DNA of 64,000 nt from Meandrina meandrites (lineage: Eukaryota; Cnidaria; Anthozoa; Scleractinia; Meandrinidae), in NCBI GenBank assembly GCA_963693305.1, contig OY855903.1, positions 33,392,251 to 33,456,250 on the forward strand. Reading direction: 5' to 3'. The notes beneath the pieces were generated by a model. The model did no database searches. It was not told where the DNA came from and was given only the letters and a program-made list of their open reading frames with translations. Position numbers and translations under genes: made by a program. This document shows, piece after piece, positions 9,587 to 19,550 of this stretch. Position 1 is the first letter of the stretch; each line of letters opens with the position of its first letter.

Positions 9587-11093
9587 TTAACTTAAAGAAT
9601 CAAAAGCTTTCTCAAAATTGATGGTGACAATGAGTCCGGGGATGTTGCATAATTTTGTGTAATCCATAATGTCGTCTATAGTCCGAACTGCATCAAAAAT
9701 ATTCCTTCCCTTTACATATGCGCCCTGATCAACACTGATTAATTCTGAGAGAACTTTTTCGAGTCTTAATGTTAATGCTTTAGATGCGATCTTCACGTCG
9801 ACATTTAGCAGAGAAATAGGTCTCCAGTTGGCAATATATCTTTTATCTTTATTTTTCTTCTCAATAAGTTTAATAATACCTTGTTTTGGCGAGTTCGCCA
9901 GTTCTCCATTTTCGAAAGAGCTGTTTAAGGAGTCGACTAAAAGGTGACCCAGGACTGGCCAGAGGACTTTATAAAATTCTGCTGTCAACCCATCGTTACC
10001 TGGGGACTTTCCATTTTGAAATGTTTGCAGAGCTTTGAAGCACTCTGCATTTGTAAGAGCGCCTTCACAATTGTTCCTGGAGTCTTCACTAAGAGTTGGC
10101 AAGAGACAGTGGTCAAGAAATGCATCGCTTGGAACGTGATGGTCAGGTAGGTCACAGTTAGAGTACAATTCGCTGTAAAAATCGTGCAAATCAGACAATA
10201 TTAATTTAGGATTGGCAATTAGTTTACCATGTTTATCAAAAATTCTGCGGACACATGAATTGCTCATCTTTCTGCTTTCGAGATTGAGAAAGTATTTGTT
10301 ATTTTTCTCACCATGTTCATACCAATTTACTCGTGATTGGATAGCATGGCCTTCGGTTATATAGTCATACAGAGAATTGTATTCACGTGAAATCTTTTCA
10401 AGCTCTATAGAGTTGTCCTCCGTCGGATTAGCGTCAAAAATTTCTTGGCGTTCTTTTAATTCCTTTTTAATTTCACAAAGGCGGCTTTTCCTTTCACGTG
10501 CCTTTGTTTTACTATATTTCATTGTTAATTGTCTTATTTTATATTTGATTAAATCCCACAAAAGACTTTTGTCGAAGACATCTTTAAATTCCGTTTGCCA
10601 CAAAGGAATGTTATCTTTTATAAGGTCAACATATTTCGGGTCGTCTAGGAGACTAGAATTAAACTTCCAATAAGACGGGCCTGGAGGCTGTTTTTCAATA
10701 CTGTTCATGCAAAGCACTATGGCAGCATGGTCCATTTTGATTGACGAAATTATATCTGCGCTATCAACGTCGTCTTGAAAATCATCACTTATTAGCCAAT
10801 AATCCAGCCGACGTTGGACTACAATGACTAATCTGCCTTGATTGTCGTTTTTAACTGATTTCAATTCAAATTGCAAGGTCTCAACTATTAACACGAGAAC
10901 GACTTTGCTGTGATTAGAGCCGTGTGAATAATACATATCTACCGGCCATTGGTATTTCCAACTATCGATCACCTCAGACGTACTGTAGGTTTCTTGTAAG
11001 AAAATAATGTCGGCTTTACGGTTCCGAACCCATGTGAAGATTGATTTGCGTTTGGTGAGATCACGAATTCCTCTGACATTTAAGGATAGAGCG
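9587..11093 (-). CDS. LINE ORF2, endonuclease and RT N-terminal part
   Basis: Starts at the BEL target site with the endonuclease entry motif (LSLNVRGIRD, then RKADIIFLQET) and continues to NWRPISLLNVDVKI and INFEKAFDSLS of the RT. Compared with the second LINE at 38987-39772, about 115 residues of the endonuclease are missing between GRLVIV and RRLDYWLIS. The lost part includes the GGDFN catalytic block, so the nuclease would be inactive. The DHAA box near the end of the domain remains. The stop after FDSLS comes from the small duplication at about 9580. Confidence 0.8.
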
Positions 11094-11512
11094 TGTCGCG
11101 CGCTTGCGATCGAAGCGTGCTATGAAGGTGAAGATCAGCCAGGACTTATTTTACACAGTTTATTTTCTTGCACTATAACACTTGCTTAAGCGTTTGACGA
11201 GTCGTTGTCACGGTAGATGAAAGTTATGAGTGTATTTATATATAGTCAACTGAAAAACAATCGATACATACAAGTAAATATTAGAGTTCATACTTCTTAC
11301 ATGATGTATACTGAAACGACAAAACTTACAATTTGTGTTCCTTGTGTGTTTAAAGTCCTTAGTTCTTGACTTGAACTCCGTGTCGTGTCGGTTAATGGTT
11401 TTTTAAAAAGATAACGTCCTTTTTTGAATATATTACTAGCACCTCGTTTTCGAGCGGCGCAAAAAAGGTGACAATTAATAAATGCGCGTGAATCCGCGCA
11501 AAATGCAAATCA
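11094..11512 (-). repeat. BEL 3' LTR
   Basis: In plus orientation it starts TGTCGCGCGCTTGCG and ends GCAAATCA. The full length of 419 bp matches the sum of the two parts of the other LTR (404 + 15 bp). Confidence 0.9.
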
Positions 11513-11642
11513 CTCCGCCCCAGTACGGAAATTAGATATGATTAATTATTTCTAATTGAGTAACGACTATAAATGTAGCATTCAGTGGTAACAAATGTCA
11601 GAAAATAGCACATTGTCTATTGTTTCTCTGTTCTAGCACGAG

Positions 11643-12548
11643 CTAGGAATCTTTTACATTCAGTTCTTGTTTCGTTGCTATGAGGCACAACTTGTGGATT
11701 GGTCTGTCGTATTCACTATCTTGGGTCTTGATTCTTGCCTTCCTCACTAAACCATTATTTCCTGGATAGGTGGCAATGACACGCGCCAACTTCCACTTTG
11801 CTCTTTTGTGATTCGGATCTAACTCCAAAACCAAATCACCAACTTGGACATTTTCTCTCGTGCGGAACCACTTATTCCTTGGTAATAGATTTGGTGCAAA
11901 GTATCGCATCCAGCACTTCCAGAATTCATTCACTCGGTCTTGTGTACTTCTTAGGAAATGTCTTGGGTTGATCCTTTCTTCAGGTTCCGGTTGAGGTGGT
12001 GGAAGGTGATGGCCGATAAGAATATCGTTGGGTGTGATAGGCGGGCTTTCCCAGATGTTATTAGAGCTTGGATACAGAGGACGACCATTGATAACATAGG
12101 TTGTCTCCGAGAGAAATGTTCTCCACTGTTCTTCAGTATAGGCTCGATTCTTGCACGTAGCATTGAGGCTCTGTCTGACAGACTTGATAAGAGTTTCCAC
12201 TACTCCGTTTTGATGACTTGCGTGAGGTATGTTCCATTTCCATTTAAAGTCACAAGAGAAATCTTCAGAGAGAACACTTTGAACCTTGGGAATGTCCCAG
12301 CTCAGCATAATTTCGTTTAGGTAACTTTGTGCACCAACAAAGTTCGTCCCACAGTCGGACCAACAAACATTCGGGTGGCCACGCAAGCTCGCGAAACGAC
12401 GGAATGCCATCAAGAAGGCATCAGATGTTTTGTCGGTGACCAGCTCCAAGTGAACTGCCCTTGTTGTCATGCAGGTAAATATTACCACTTGAGCTTCTTT
12501 CAGAGTCTTGCGATTGAGTTTAACATGCAAGGGTCCAAACAATGTCAA
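11643..12548 (-). CDS. BEL integrase catalytic core and C-terminus
   Basis: Retroviral-type integrase core. Visible are TRAVHLELVTD (first acidic residue region), SDCGTNFVGA (second Asp) and HQNGVVE (Glu), followed by a C-terminal DUF5641-like segment (WFRTRENVQVGDLVLE). It joins cDNA into chromosomal DNA. The N-terminal zinc-binding part is mostly lost in the preceding segment, so the enzyme is incomplete. Frame is the same class as 12675-13166. Confidence 0.85.
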   Translation of the reverse strand: MTLFGPLHVKLNRKTLKEAQVVIFTCMTTRAVHLELVTDKTSDAFLMAFRRFASLRGHPNVCWSDCGTNFVGAQSYLNEIMLSWDIPKVQSVLSEDFSCDFKWKWNIPHASHQNGVVETLIKSVRQSLNATCKNRAYTEEQWRTFLSETTYVINGRPLYPSSNNIWESPPITPNDILIGHHLPPPQPEPEERINPRHFLRSTQDRVNEFWKCWMRYFAPNLLPRNKWFRTRENVQVGDLVLELDPNHKRAKWKLARVIATYPGNNGLVRKARIKTQDSEYDRPIHKLCLIATKQELNVKDS

Positions 12549-12674
12549 TGGCGGTGTTGGAGAAAGGGGGAAAACCTGTTGCCACTCGTAGAGACGGAAT
12601 TTGCCCCATTAGCTGGTCGAGGGGTTTCTTGCGGTGAGACTTTGCAGTGAGAGATTTGGCCATGCTTCGGACTC
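12549..12674 (-). pseudogene. Integrase N-terminal remnant, deletion junction
   Basis: Between the RNase H end and the integrase core only a short stretch of the zinc-finger-to-core linker is left. It can be read in pieces such as WIIGVRSMAKSLTAKSHRK. The HHCC zinc-binding residues expected in BEL integrases are not present. This indicates an internal deletion around 12680-12710. Confidence 0.6.
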
Positions 12675-13166
12675 CTATGATCCAGTCCTTCCTTCTGGCT
12701 TTTGAACGAAACAGCGAACATAAGCAAGAGCTCTCCGCACTTTTGGAAATGATGAACAGGTCTTCAATAACTGGTGAAGAATAGGATTATCTTCCGTCTT
12801 GATTTGTTCTGGTTTGGTGTTAACCGCTGCTATGGCTGCTTTGTGTTCAATGGACATGTTAGCGTTCTCGGTTGGTTTCATTTCCTTTAAGACTTCAACT
12901 TCACTTTGTATACTTTGGTCTTCGACTTGAAAACTGGGCCATTCGATTTCAGGTAATTGCAGGAAAGCTGGTCCTTCTAGCCAACCTGTAAGTTGTGATG
13001 GCTCGGTTCCTCCGGTAAGGGTGTCAGCTGGATTACTCTTTGATCGTATGTAACGGAAGTCATGCACTCCGACAGTTTCTTGGATCTCTGCTACTCTTGC
13101 TGAAACAAAGGGTTTAAATTGCCGCGGTGGGGTCCTTATCCAAGACAAGACAGTTGAAGAATCCAC
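12675..13166 (-). CDS. BEL RNase H C-terminal part and linker
   Basis: Starts with DSSTVLSWI, typical of the RNase H/Peptidase_A17 region of BEL Pol. It continues through RYIRSKSNPADTLTGG, the landmark before the integrase. A frameshift near 13165 separates it from the upstream frame. Confidence 0.75.
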   Translation of the reverse strand: MDSSTVLSWIRTPPRQFKPFVSARVAEIQETVGVHDFRYIRSKSNPADTLTGGTEPSQLTGWLEGPAFLQLPEIEWPSFQVEDQSIQSEVEVLKEMKPTENANMSIEHKAAIAAVNTKPEQIKTEDNPILHQLLKTCSSFPKVRRALAYVRCFVQKPEGRTGS

Positions 13167-13890
13167 CCAGAAGACTCTTGCACTCTTGGATGTTTGCGAA
13201 CTGCAGTGCAGCTCTGCAAGTATCGTACATTCTTGCTAGTGTTAAACAACCCATGAGCTCCAATCTTGGGATTGTCTTCTTTTTCAAAGGGGCAACAAAG
13301 GACTTTATAAGGACAGGGATGCACTTGTAGCTTCCGTTCTTCAACTCCCAGTGGAGGAAAATGACTGCACCATACGCTTTCTCTTCTCCATCACAGAATC
13401 CATGGACTTGGGGTACCCCAACTGCGTGACTTGGTTTCAACTTGCGATCAAATTCGAATGCCAAGAGATGATTCATAGTTTGCAAATTCTCCATCCACTT
13501 CCTCTGGATGCTCGATGGCAAGATCTCATCCCAGTTGTAGCCTGAACACCACAATTCTTGTAAGTCGATTCTGAACTTGATTGCTACGGGTAAAACGAGA
13601 CCGATGGGGTCCCATAATTGGCCGACAAGACCCAGGCAACGTCTCTTTGTCAGGGCACCTAACTGGTCAAGTTCGTTCTTCTTTAGGGTAAACTTGTCCG
13701 TCTGTTTATTCCATCTTAGGCCAAGTAGAGCTGTGAACTGTTCACCGTTGGATTGGTCAATTTCAGCTCGATTTGAATGCCAGGCTTTGATCTTGAAGTG
13801 ACCTTTCTTGAGGATGGCGACAATGTCTTTGGTGATCTGCTTTGCTTTTACCACAGTTGCTCTGGACCCACCGATATCATCAACGTACAC
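13114..13890 (-). CDS. BEL RT palm and RNase H (frame 3)
   Basis: Begins at the RT active site box MYVDDIGGSRAT (YVDD) and runs through LGLRWN, LTKRRCLGLVGQLWDPIGL and FCDGEEKAYGAV (RNase H acidic residue) to KKKTIPRLELMG. The frame differs from the protease-RT frame, with a shift near 13970. The family normally has one continuous Pol. Confidence 0.85.
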   Translation of the reverse strand: MYVDDIGGSRATVVKAKQITKDIVAILKKGHFKIKAWHSNRAEIDQSNGEQFTALLGLRWNKQTDKFTLKKNELDQLGALTKRRCLGLVGQLWDPIGLVLPVAIKFRIDLQELWCSGYNWDEILPSSIQRKWMENLQTMNHLLAFEFDRKLKPSHAVGVPQVHGFCDGEEKAYGAVIFLHWELKNGSYKCIPVLIKSFVAPLKKKTIPRLELMGCLTLARMYDTCRAALQFANIQECKSLLGGFFNCLVLDKDPTAAI

Positions 13891-13967
13891 ATGGTCTTCA
13901 AGCTCTTTAGCTCCTTCTGGGAACTCTACTTGTGATGACTTTGCTAGAGTATTGATGGCGTTGGCTG

Positions 13968-15194
13968 CTATGTCGGGGCTGGTTTATCGCCAAAGTTCAA
14001 TCTAAGCCATTGGTACACAGTCGGTGGATCACTTGTCTTACTCCTCCACAGGAACCTGTGATAAACTTGATCGTCGGGATGCACCAAGACTTGGTTGAAC
14101 ATTTTGCGCACGTCCCCTGTGTAAGCCACTTCGTCCCATCGCCATGCTGCCAATACATCAAGGAGACTATTGATGAAGTTAGGTCCTTTCTCGAGGCAAT
14201 CATTAAGGGACAAACCATCGTAACCTTTTGAAGAAGAGTCAAAGACGAGTCGAACTCTTGTGGTTCTTTCTGGTGTGAAGACGGCTTGTAATGGTAAGTA
14301 CCATTCTGGCTCTTCATGATTAATTTGTTCCGGTGGAACTTTCTTCACAAAGTCTTGATCAACTAACTTTTGCACTTCCTCGTCAACAATGTTGAGGCAA
14401 CCCTTTTTCTGGAACGACTTTTCGGCAGAAAACATGCTCTTCAGAGCAATGTCGTAGTTGCTTTGTTTGGGAGGTTCTCCTTCCTTCCAGGGCATTTTCA
14501 CCTGTATTCGTCCGTCAACTAACATAGTTGAAGCTGCAAGGGACTTCACGAACTTGCTTTCACGTAACACGTTTTCACTGCATGCACAGAGTTCTGTTGG
14601 TTTGACGCCAAGGAGGTCTTGTTGAAGTAGCTTCTTGATGTCCTCCATGACACTTACTGTCCTGACTTCAACTGACTGAATTTGTGACATGCTAGAGCTG
14701 TTTGATGCAAACTGTCCCAGGACGTACCATCCAAAGCAGTTTCTTTTCGCGATGGGTTCCCCTGGTTCTCCTGACATTGTATGAATGTCAACGAAGGCTT
14801 CTACGAAGTCTGTACCAATGAGGAGATCTATGGCTCCACCCGGAAGATGCAATTTATCAGAAACGTTCTTAAAATGAGTGTATTGTTCCACTAGATCGCT
14901 AGAAATCCTTTTGGAGTTACTACAAGGCCTTGCAACCGTATACACCTGAAGGGGCTTCGTGATATCTTCGTCTGTAGGCGAGGCAATCATAATGTCGATT
15001 ATTTGCGACGGTTCGCTTTTCTTCTTTCCTCCAGCCAGGCTCATGGTGAGATGGGTTGCTGATCCATTCAAGCCAAGTCGTTTAGCTGCAGGCTTGGAGA
15101 GCAGACTGGTGTTAGATCCAGAGTCTAACATTGCAAGAATCTCGACAAAGTTCCCATCTCTGTTCATGACTTTGACTTTTTGAACAGGGCACAA
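13968..15194 (-). CDS. BEL protease and RT N-terminal part
   Basis: An aspartic protease with the catalytic box LDSGSNTSLLS sits near the N-terminus, with a DUF1758-type fold. Then comes the RT with RLVFDSSS, LNDCLEKGPNFINSLLDVL, YTGDVRKMFNQV (first catalytic Asp) and WLRLNFGDKPAP. It ends at a frameshift immediately after KPAP. An in-frame TGA at 15222-15224 separates it from gag in the same frame. Confidence 0.85.
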   Translation of the reverse strand: MCPVQKVKVMNRDGNFVEILAMLDSGSNTSLLSKPAAKRLGLNGSATHLTMSLAGGKKKSEPSQIIDIMIASPTDEDITKPLQVYTVARPCSNSKRISSDLVEQYTHFKNVSDKLHLPGGAIDLLIGTDFVEAFVDIHTMSGEPGEPIAKRNCFGWYVLGQFASNSSSMSQIQSVEVRTVSVMEDIKKLLQQDLLGVKPTELCACSENVLRESKFVKSLAASTMLVDGRIQVKMPWKEGEPPKQSNYDIALKSMFSAEKSFQKKGCLNIVDEEVQKLVDQDFVKKVPPEQINHEEPEWYLPLQAVFTPERTTRVRLVFDSSSKGYDGLSLNDCLEKGPNFINSLLDVLAAWRWDEVAYTGDVRKMFNQVLVHPDDQVYHRFLWRSKTSDPPTVYQWLRLNFGDKPAPT

Positions 15195-15221
15195 ACCAGT
15201 GACAGGTTTAAACTTTCTTTC

Positions 15222-16097
15222 TCAGTACACAGCGTTCCCTTGGACGTTGCCACTCGACATGGTTGAGGGGCCTTGGAATTGACTTTGGAATGGTGCTGCT
15301 ATTGGACTTAAACTTGAGTTTGTTTCACCAGTAGTCATTTCATTGTGTAAAGACCGGTGGTGGTTTTTTCTGCATTTGTCGCAAGTTGAACCGTCTGGCT
15401 TCTTGCAATCATTTGTGTGATGTGCTCTAAGGCACTTGCGGCATCGCCAATGTTGCTTGACAATCTCCCATCTTTGGTTTACTGATGAATTATGGTAGGT
15501 AGGACAGGCAGCTAGATGATGTTTGGTTTTGCAACCGAGTGGACATGTCTGATCATCTGTTTCTTCGCCATTGGTGGCATTGTTGTCTGACCTTTTGGGC
15601 ACCTTGTCTCGGCGATTTTCATTTTTCTCCTCAGGGATGACGCTACTCTTGCCTCGGGATCGAATGCTGGCTTCCCAATGTAACCAGTCGATAAGGTTGC
15701 TAACGGTTTCTTCTTTTCCTTGTCGTTTCATCTCTCTCCCAAAATCAGAATTGTCGTTTGGGTCAAGTTTAGACAGAAGCTGAGACATGAAGAATGGTGC
15801 TTCTGTGGACTCTAGTACAGGACACCCATTGTCTTCCATGTCGTTTACGTAACAAGATACTGTTGTTGCAAACTGTGTGAAGGACTTGGAATCTCGTTTG
15901 ACTGGCTTGAGATTGTTTACTTCAGAGAGCAATTGATCCATTAACTTTCGTCTGTCTGCGAACTCGATGTCAAGGATGGTCCAGGCGCTGTCGATAGTTT
16001 TGCAAGTTTTAACTTGATCTGTCCACCACGAACCTTTTGGCATCGCGTTATGGAAACGTTGTAGTTGCTCATCTTTATCTTGTCCGTACTTCGCCAT
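15222..16097 (-). CDS. BEL Gag, main part with zinc knuckles
   Basis: Helical DUF1759-like gag with WTILDIEFADRRKLMDQLL and LNNLKP-type landmarks. The C-terminal Cys/His knuckles (CRKCLRAHHTNDC, CDKCRKNHHRSLH) bind the RNA genome. It packages the element's RNA into particles. A one-base frameshift near 16110 separates it from the N-terminal part. Confidence 0.8.
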   Translation of the reverse strand: MAKYGQDKDEQLQRFHNAMPKGSWWTDQVKTCKTIDSAWTILDIEFADRRKLMDQLLSEVNNLKPVKRDSKSFTQFATTVSCYVNDMEDNGCPVLESTEAPFFMSQLLSKLDPNDNSDFGREMKRQGKEETVSNLIDWLHWEASIRSRGKSSVIPEEKNENRRDKVPKRSDNNATNGEETDDQTCPLGCKTKHHLAACPTYHNSSVNQRWEIVKQHWRCRKCLRAHHTNDCKKPDGSTCDKCRKNHHRSLHNEMTTGETNSSLSPIAAPFQSQFQGPSTMSSGNVQGNAVY

Positions 16098-16099
16098 CC

Positions 16100-16618
16100 A
16101 GTGGTTAAATTCTTTCTTCCAAGTAGAATACGATCTTCGACATCATCCCACGTTGGTACAGGTAGACGCTGTAGACTGTTTAAGTTTGGTTTTGATCCTA
16201 AGGTGTCCGCCATTTTAGTTACTGCTGATGTCATCGTTGACATTGATGATGTCAAAGCCTCCAAGGTTTCAGAGTTCGTAGAAGATATTTAAGCTGAATT
16301 TTCATCCTTTTGATACGCAGCAAATTTTAAAGCAATTTGAAGAAAATCAGCTTTGACTTTGTCTCCTAATTTCTTGGCAGTCAACCAGGGTTCTTCTTCC
16401 GTGCCGCTGGCTTCTTCAACCCATCTGTCTGAAATAGTTTCCTGCTGCTTTTTGATAAGCCTGTATCTTGTCTCTACTTGGTTGAAAGCTGCTTCGAGTG
16501 TTTTCAGTTCAGGTTTAACAGAGAGAATTATTTCAAATTCTTCTATCAACCTGTAGAGGATATTTACGGCGTTTTGCATTTTTCCAACAAGAGTTTTGAC
16601 GTCTACTTTAGGCGGCAT
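16100..16618 (-). CDS. BEL Gag N-terminal part (stop and frameshift)
   Basis: ATG at 16618 opens MPPKVDVKTLVGKMQNAVN, a helical gag start. A TAA at 16289-16291 interrupts it, and the same frame reopens through LQRLPVPTWDDVED to a frameshift near 16110. The start lies about 300 nt inside the 5' LTR, as expected for a leader. Confidence 0.7.
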
Positions 16619-16920
16619 TTTAAACGGAATTCAGCTCACGTAAAGATGCTTTACAACTTCAGCCTCGTTTTCATGCGATGTTGCAACGAGCGGGTTCGAC
16701 GTCTTCGAATTTGGCCATCACACAATGAAGATGAAATGAAAATGACAAACAAATCAGATGTCCTTACTTGTCTTTCGTAAAGACTATTTGGCGTAATCTT
16801 GATGAAGATTCGGCGTATGTTTGAGCGTACGACGATTCAGCGTAATCTGTGACAGCTCAACTTGTGATGCGAAGTTCTTTGGTTGTCAATTCGGCGTAAT
16901 CCTCGAAGACAAATTTTGAC
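16619..16920 (-). other. BEL 5' leader
   Basis: Untranslated leader between gag ATG and the 5' LTR. It contains several imperfect GGCGTAATC repeats on the plus strand. A primer-binding site should abut the LTR at 16920, but I could not match it to a tRNA by eye. Confidence 0.5.
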
Positions 16921-17324
16921 TGTCGCGCGCTTGCGATCGAAGCGTTCTATGAAGGTGAAGATCAGCCAGGACTTATTTTACACAGTTTATTTTCTTGCAC
17001 TATAACACTTGCTTGGGCGTTTGACGAGTCGTCGTCACGGTAGATGAAAGTTATGAGTGTATTTATATATAGTCAACTGAAAAACAATCGATACATACAA
17101 GTAAATATTAGAGTTCATACTTCTTACATGATGTATACTGAAACGACAAAACTTACAATTTGTGTTCCTTGTGTGTTTAAAGTCCTTAGTTCTTGACTTG
17201 AACTCTGTGTCGTGTCGGTTAACGGTTTTTTAAAAAGATAACGTCCTTTTTTGAATATAGTACTAGCACCTCGTTTTCAAGCGGCGCGAAAAAGGTGACA
17301 ATTAATAAATGCGTGTCAATCCGC

Positions 17325-19055
17325 ATTTAAGCTGACTAACAACCATATTGTGAAAGCAGTGTTGGAGAATATTAAGCCGAATAAAGCTCAAGGATACGAC
17401 CTGATTCCTCCTAGAGCGGTTAAAGCATCTTCAAGGTCTATTGCAATACCTCTCTGCAAACTAATTAATACTATCATTAGCAGATCGCAAGTACCTGACA
17501 CCTGGAAGCATGGTCAAATCACGCCACTATACAAGAAAGAGAGTGTTTTGGACAAAAAGAACTTTAGACCGGTGACTGTCTTACCTGTCTTCGGTAAAGT
17601 GTTTGAGAGGCTAATACACATGCAAATGACAGAACATTTTGAGCCTATTTTTCATGATTCTGTTTTTGCTTATCGCAAGTTCCACGGTTGTCCTTCGGCA
17701 TTATTAACACCAACGGAGCATTGGAAAGAGGAACTTGATAAACGCAATACGATTGCTGTGACAGCAATTGATCTCAGCAAGGCATTTGACTGCCTGCCAC
17801 ATGAACTGATCTTGGAGAAGCTTAAGTTCTATGGCATGGAAGACAAAGCAGTTGCCCTTTTGTTCAGCTACCTATCATCCAGGTATCAGCGAGTAAAGCT
17901 GGGCGACACCTTTTCAGACTGGACAGGCGTGGCTGCGGGGGTCCCACAGGGATCTATTCTTGGACCACTATTATTTAACATTTTTATGAATGATTTAAAC
18001 TTTGCTATCGAAAGGTGCAAGTTTATGAATTACGCAGATGATACGAAGATTCACACCGCGGATCCAAACCCACAAGTTGTCGAGGAGGATATTAATAGAG
18101 ACCTAGCAAACATGCTGCACTGGTTCCAGCAAAATGGGATGAAGGCGAATCCTGAAAAGTACCAGGCTCTCGTGCTGGGAAACAGTGATTATGATATAAA
18201 CATTAAATGTGTGGATAAACTGATTACCATTTCTAAAGATATAAAATTATTAGGTGTTACATTAGATAACAGGCTCAAGTTTGATGCCCACATCGCGGAT
18301 ATTTGTCGTAAAGTAGGAGGACAAGTGAATGCCCTGAATAGGCTAAAAAATATTTTACCTTGTAAGACCAAAGAAGCACTCTACCACGCCTTTATTTTGC
18401 CTTACTTCACTTATTGCAGCCAAGTCTGGCACCATTGCGGAACCAGGAACACTAACAAGCTAGAAAAAGTAAACGAGCGCGCGCTAAGATTAATTTATAA
18501 AGATAATTTTACATCTTATCAGACTTTGTTAAAGTGGATAGGTCAAAACAACACTTTAGAAACCCGGAGGATCCAGGACATGCTAGTTACCGTTGACAGT
18601 TGTTTTCAGGGTAGAGTGCCGGCAACTATTAATCGTCTTATTAATATCAGAAGGAGTAGCTATAATCTGCGGGGTGTAAATGTTTTGTCTCTACCTAAGG
18701 TGAATAGCACCAAATACGGCCTTAAGCGTTTTAGTTATTACGCCGCGAAACACTGGAACGCACTTCCTGAGAGTATACGAAGCTTAGCTGGAACTAAGGA
18801 TTTTATCCGCAAGGTTCGCGGTTTAACGTTTTAAATTAATTTGCTTGTTACCGTGATGATCAGTCAAATAATGACGCTTTATTTCATTCTTTTTTTTTTT
18901 TTTTTAATCATAGTAGTAGTAGTATTTTTATAGTAGTTAGCATTTTTATAGTTTAATCTTAACAATTTATATTTTAATATCGTGCAATATCTGGAAACTA
19001 GCTATATAGCTAAGTATATTGCACGTTAATAAAGTATCTTATCTTATCTTATCTT
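17325..19055 (+). mobile_element. CR1/L2-like LINE, 5'-truncated
   Basis: Plus-strand non-LTR element inserted in the BEL LTR. It starts inside the RT-coding region and ends in a TTATC-type tandem tail (about 19036-19055), typical of CR1/L2/Rex-like elements. Its target duplication is AATCCGC. A poly-T run lies at 18889-18905 in the 3' UTR. It is the youngest of the three nested elements. Confidence 0.9.
17350..18834 (+). CDS. CR1/L2-like reverse transcriptase (no 5' end)
   Basis: A 494-codon open frame to TAA at 18834 without any disabling stop. RT landmarks are ITPLYKKESVLDKKNFRPV, AIDLSKAFDCLPH, GVPQGSILGPLLFNIF, the active site NYADDT, and a C-terminal thumb ending LNIRRSSYNLRG-like. The endonuclease is missing because the copy starts within the RT. 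The frame is open from the insertion point, with no native ATG. It would copy element RNA at a nicked site but cannot act alone. Confidence 0.9.
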   Translation: MKAVLENIKPNKAQGYDLIPPRAVKASSRSIAIPLCKLINTIISRSQVPDTWKHGQITPLYKKESVLDKKNFRPVTVLPVFGKVFERLIHMQMTEHFEPIFHDSVFAYRKFHGCPSALLTPTEHWKEELDKRNTIAVTAIDLSKAFDCLPHELILEKLKFYGMEDKAVALLFSYLSSRYQRVKLGDTFSDWTGVAAGVPQGSILGPLLFNIFMNDLNFAIERCKFMNYADDTKIHTADPNPQVVEEDINRDLANMLHWFQQNGMKANPEKYQALVLGNSDYDINIKCVDKLITISKDIKLLGVTLDNRLKFDAHIADICRKVGGQVNALNRLKNILPCKTKEALYHAFILPYFTYCSQVWHHCGTRNTNKLEKVNERALRLIYKDNFTSYQTLLKWIGQNNTLETRRIQDMLVTVDSCFQGRVPATINRLINIRRSSYNLRGVNVLSLPKVNSTKYGLKRFSYYAAKHWNALPESIRSLAGTKDFIRKVRGLTF

Positions 19056-19082
19056 AATCCGCGCGAAATGCAAATCAGAGTG

Positions 19083-19105
19083 TTAAAGCATACATTATTA
19101 TTCAT
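19083..19105 (-). CDS. Tx1 LINE ORF2 start codon segment
   Basis: On the minus strand an ATG at 19105 reads MNNNVCF and runs into the BEL target duplication. The same frame resumes beyond the BEL element at 11093 with LSLNVRGI. This short piece proves that both flanks belong to one LINE. Confidence 0.75.
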
Positions 19106-19550
19106 ATGACTAATTACTTGTCAAGTAAAATACATTTATCGTAGCAAGCAGACAGAGAAAAAGAAAGGTACTTAGTGGCATGAAAATAAAACTTTAAGTA
19201 GACTGCGACTGTGATAAAGCAACTGTAAACAAAACGTAACAAAGAACGGAAATCGAGGGCATAAACAACGTTGACAAAAATAAGGAAACACATACCTTTT
19301 GCTCCAGACAAACTGGAGACCAATCGCCTCATACATTAACCCACAGCCCTCTCACTGGAATGTGAAAAAATAGAATGGAATAGGAATGCCCATGGGGTGT
19401 TAATTAGACAAAGCGTAGCCCCAAAGGGAAGGACGCGCGGAAACACCACTTATCGCGAGTCTTAACTCCTAATAGGCATACATTAAATAGAAAAAAAAAA
19501 CAAGAACGAATAATTGTTTTCCCTACCGAAGTGAACCAAATAAATAAAGC
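19106..19550 (-). other. LINE inter-ORF region
   Basis: About 445 nt between ORF1 stop and ORF2 ATG. A 72-codon minus-strand frame lies here, but it shows no family resemblance and is probably non-coding. Confidence 0.4.

Larger units (their letters stand above)
11094..19077 (-). mobile_element. BEL/Pao LTR retrotransposon
   Basis: 419-bp LTRs lie at 11094-11512 (3' LTR on the minus strand) and 16921-19077 (5' LTR, split by a CR1/L2 insertion), with TG...CA ends in the coding orientation. Flanks are GAGCG (11089-11093) and GAGTG (19078-19082), a 5-bp target duplication with one change. The interior carries gag, aspartic protease, RT, RNase H and integrase in BEL/Pao order. The coding region has at least two stops, at least three frameshifts and a deletion in the integrase zinc region. 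By eye the LTRs differ at about a dozen sites. Confidence 0.9.
16921..19077 (-). repeat. BEL 5' LTR, interrupted
   Basis: 404 bp (16921-17324) match the 3' LTR from its TGTCGCGCG end. The last 15 bp, ending GCAAATCA, lie at 19063-19077 after the CR1/L2 insertion. AATCCGC is present on both sides of the insertion (17318-17324, 19056-19062). Confidence 0.9.

Noticed and set aside
16065..16780. Plus-strand frames over BEL gag and leader
   Set aside because: Antisense shadows of the minus-strand gag, without recognised domains.
19114..19332. A 72-codon minus-strand frame in the LINE inter-ORF region
   Set aside because: No LINE family known to me has a third frame here; composition is hydrophobic and repeat-like.
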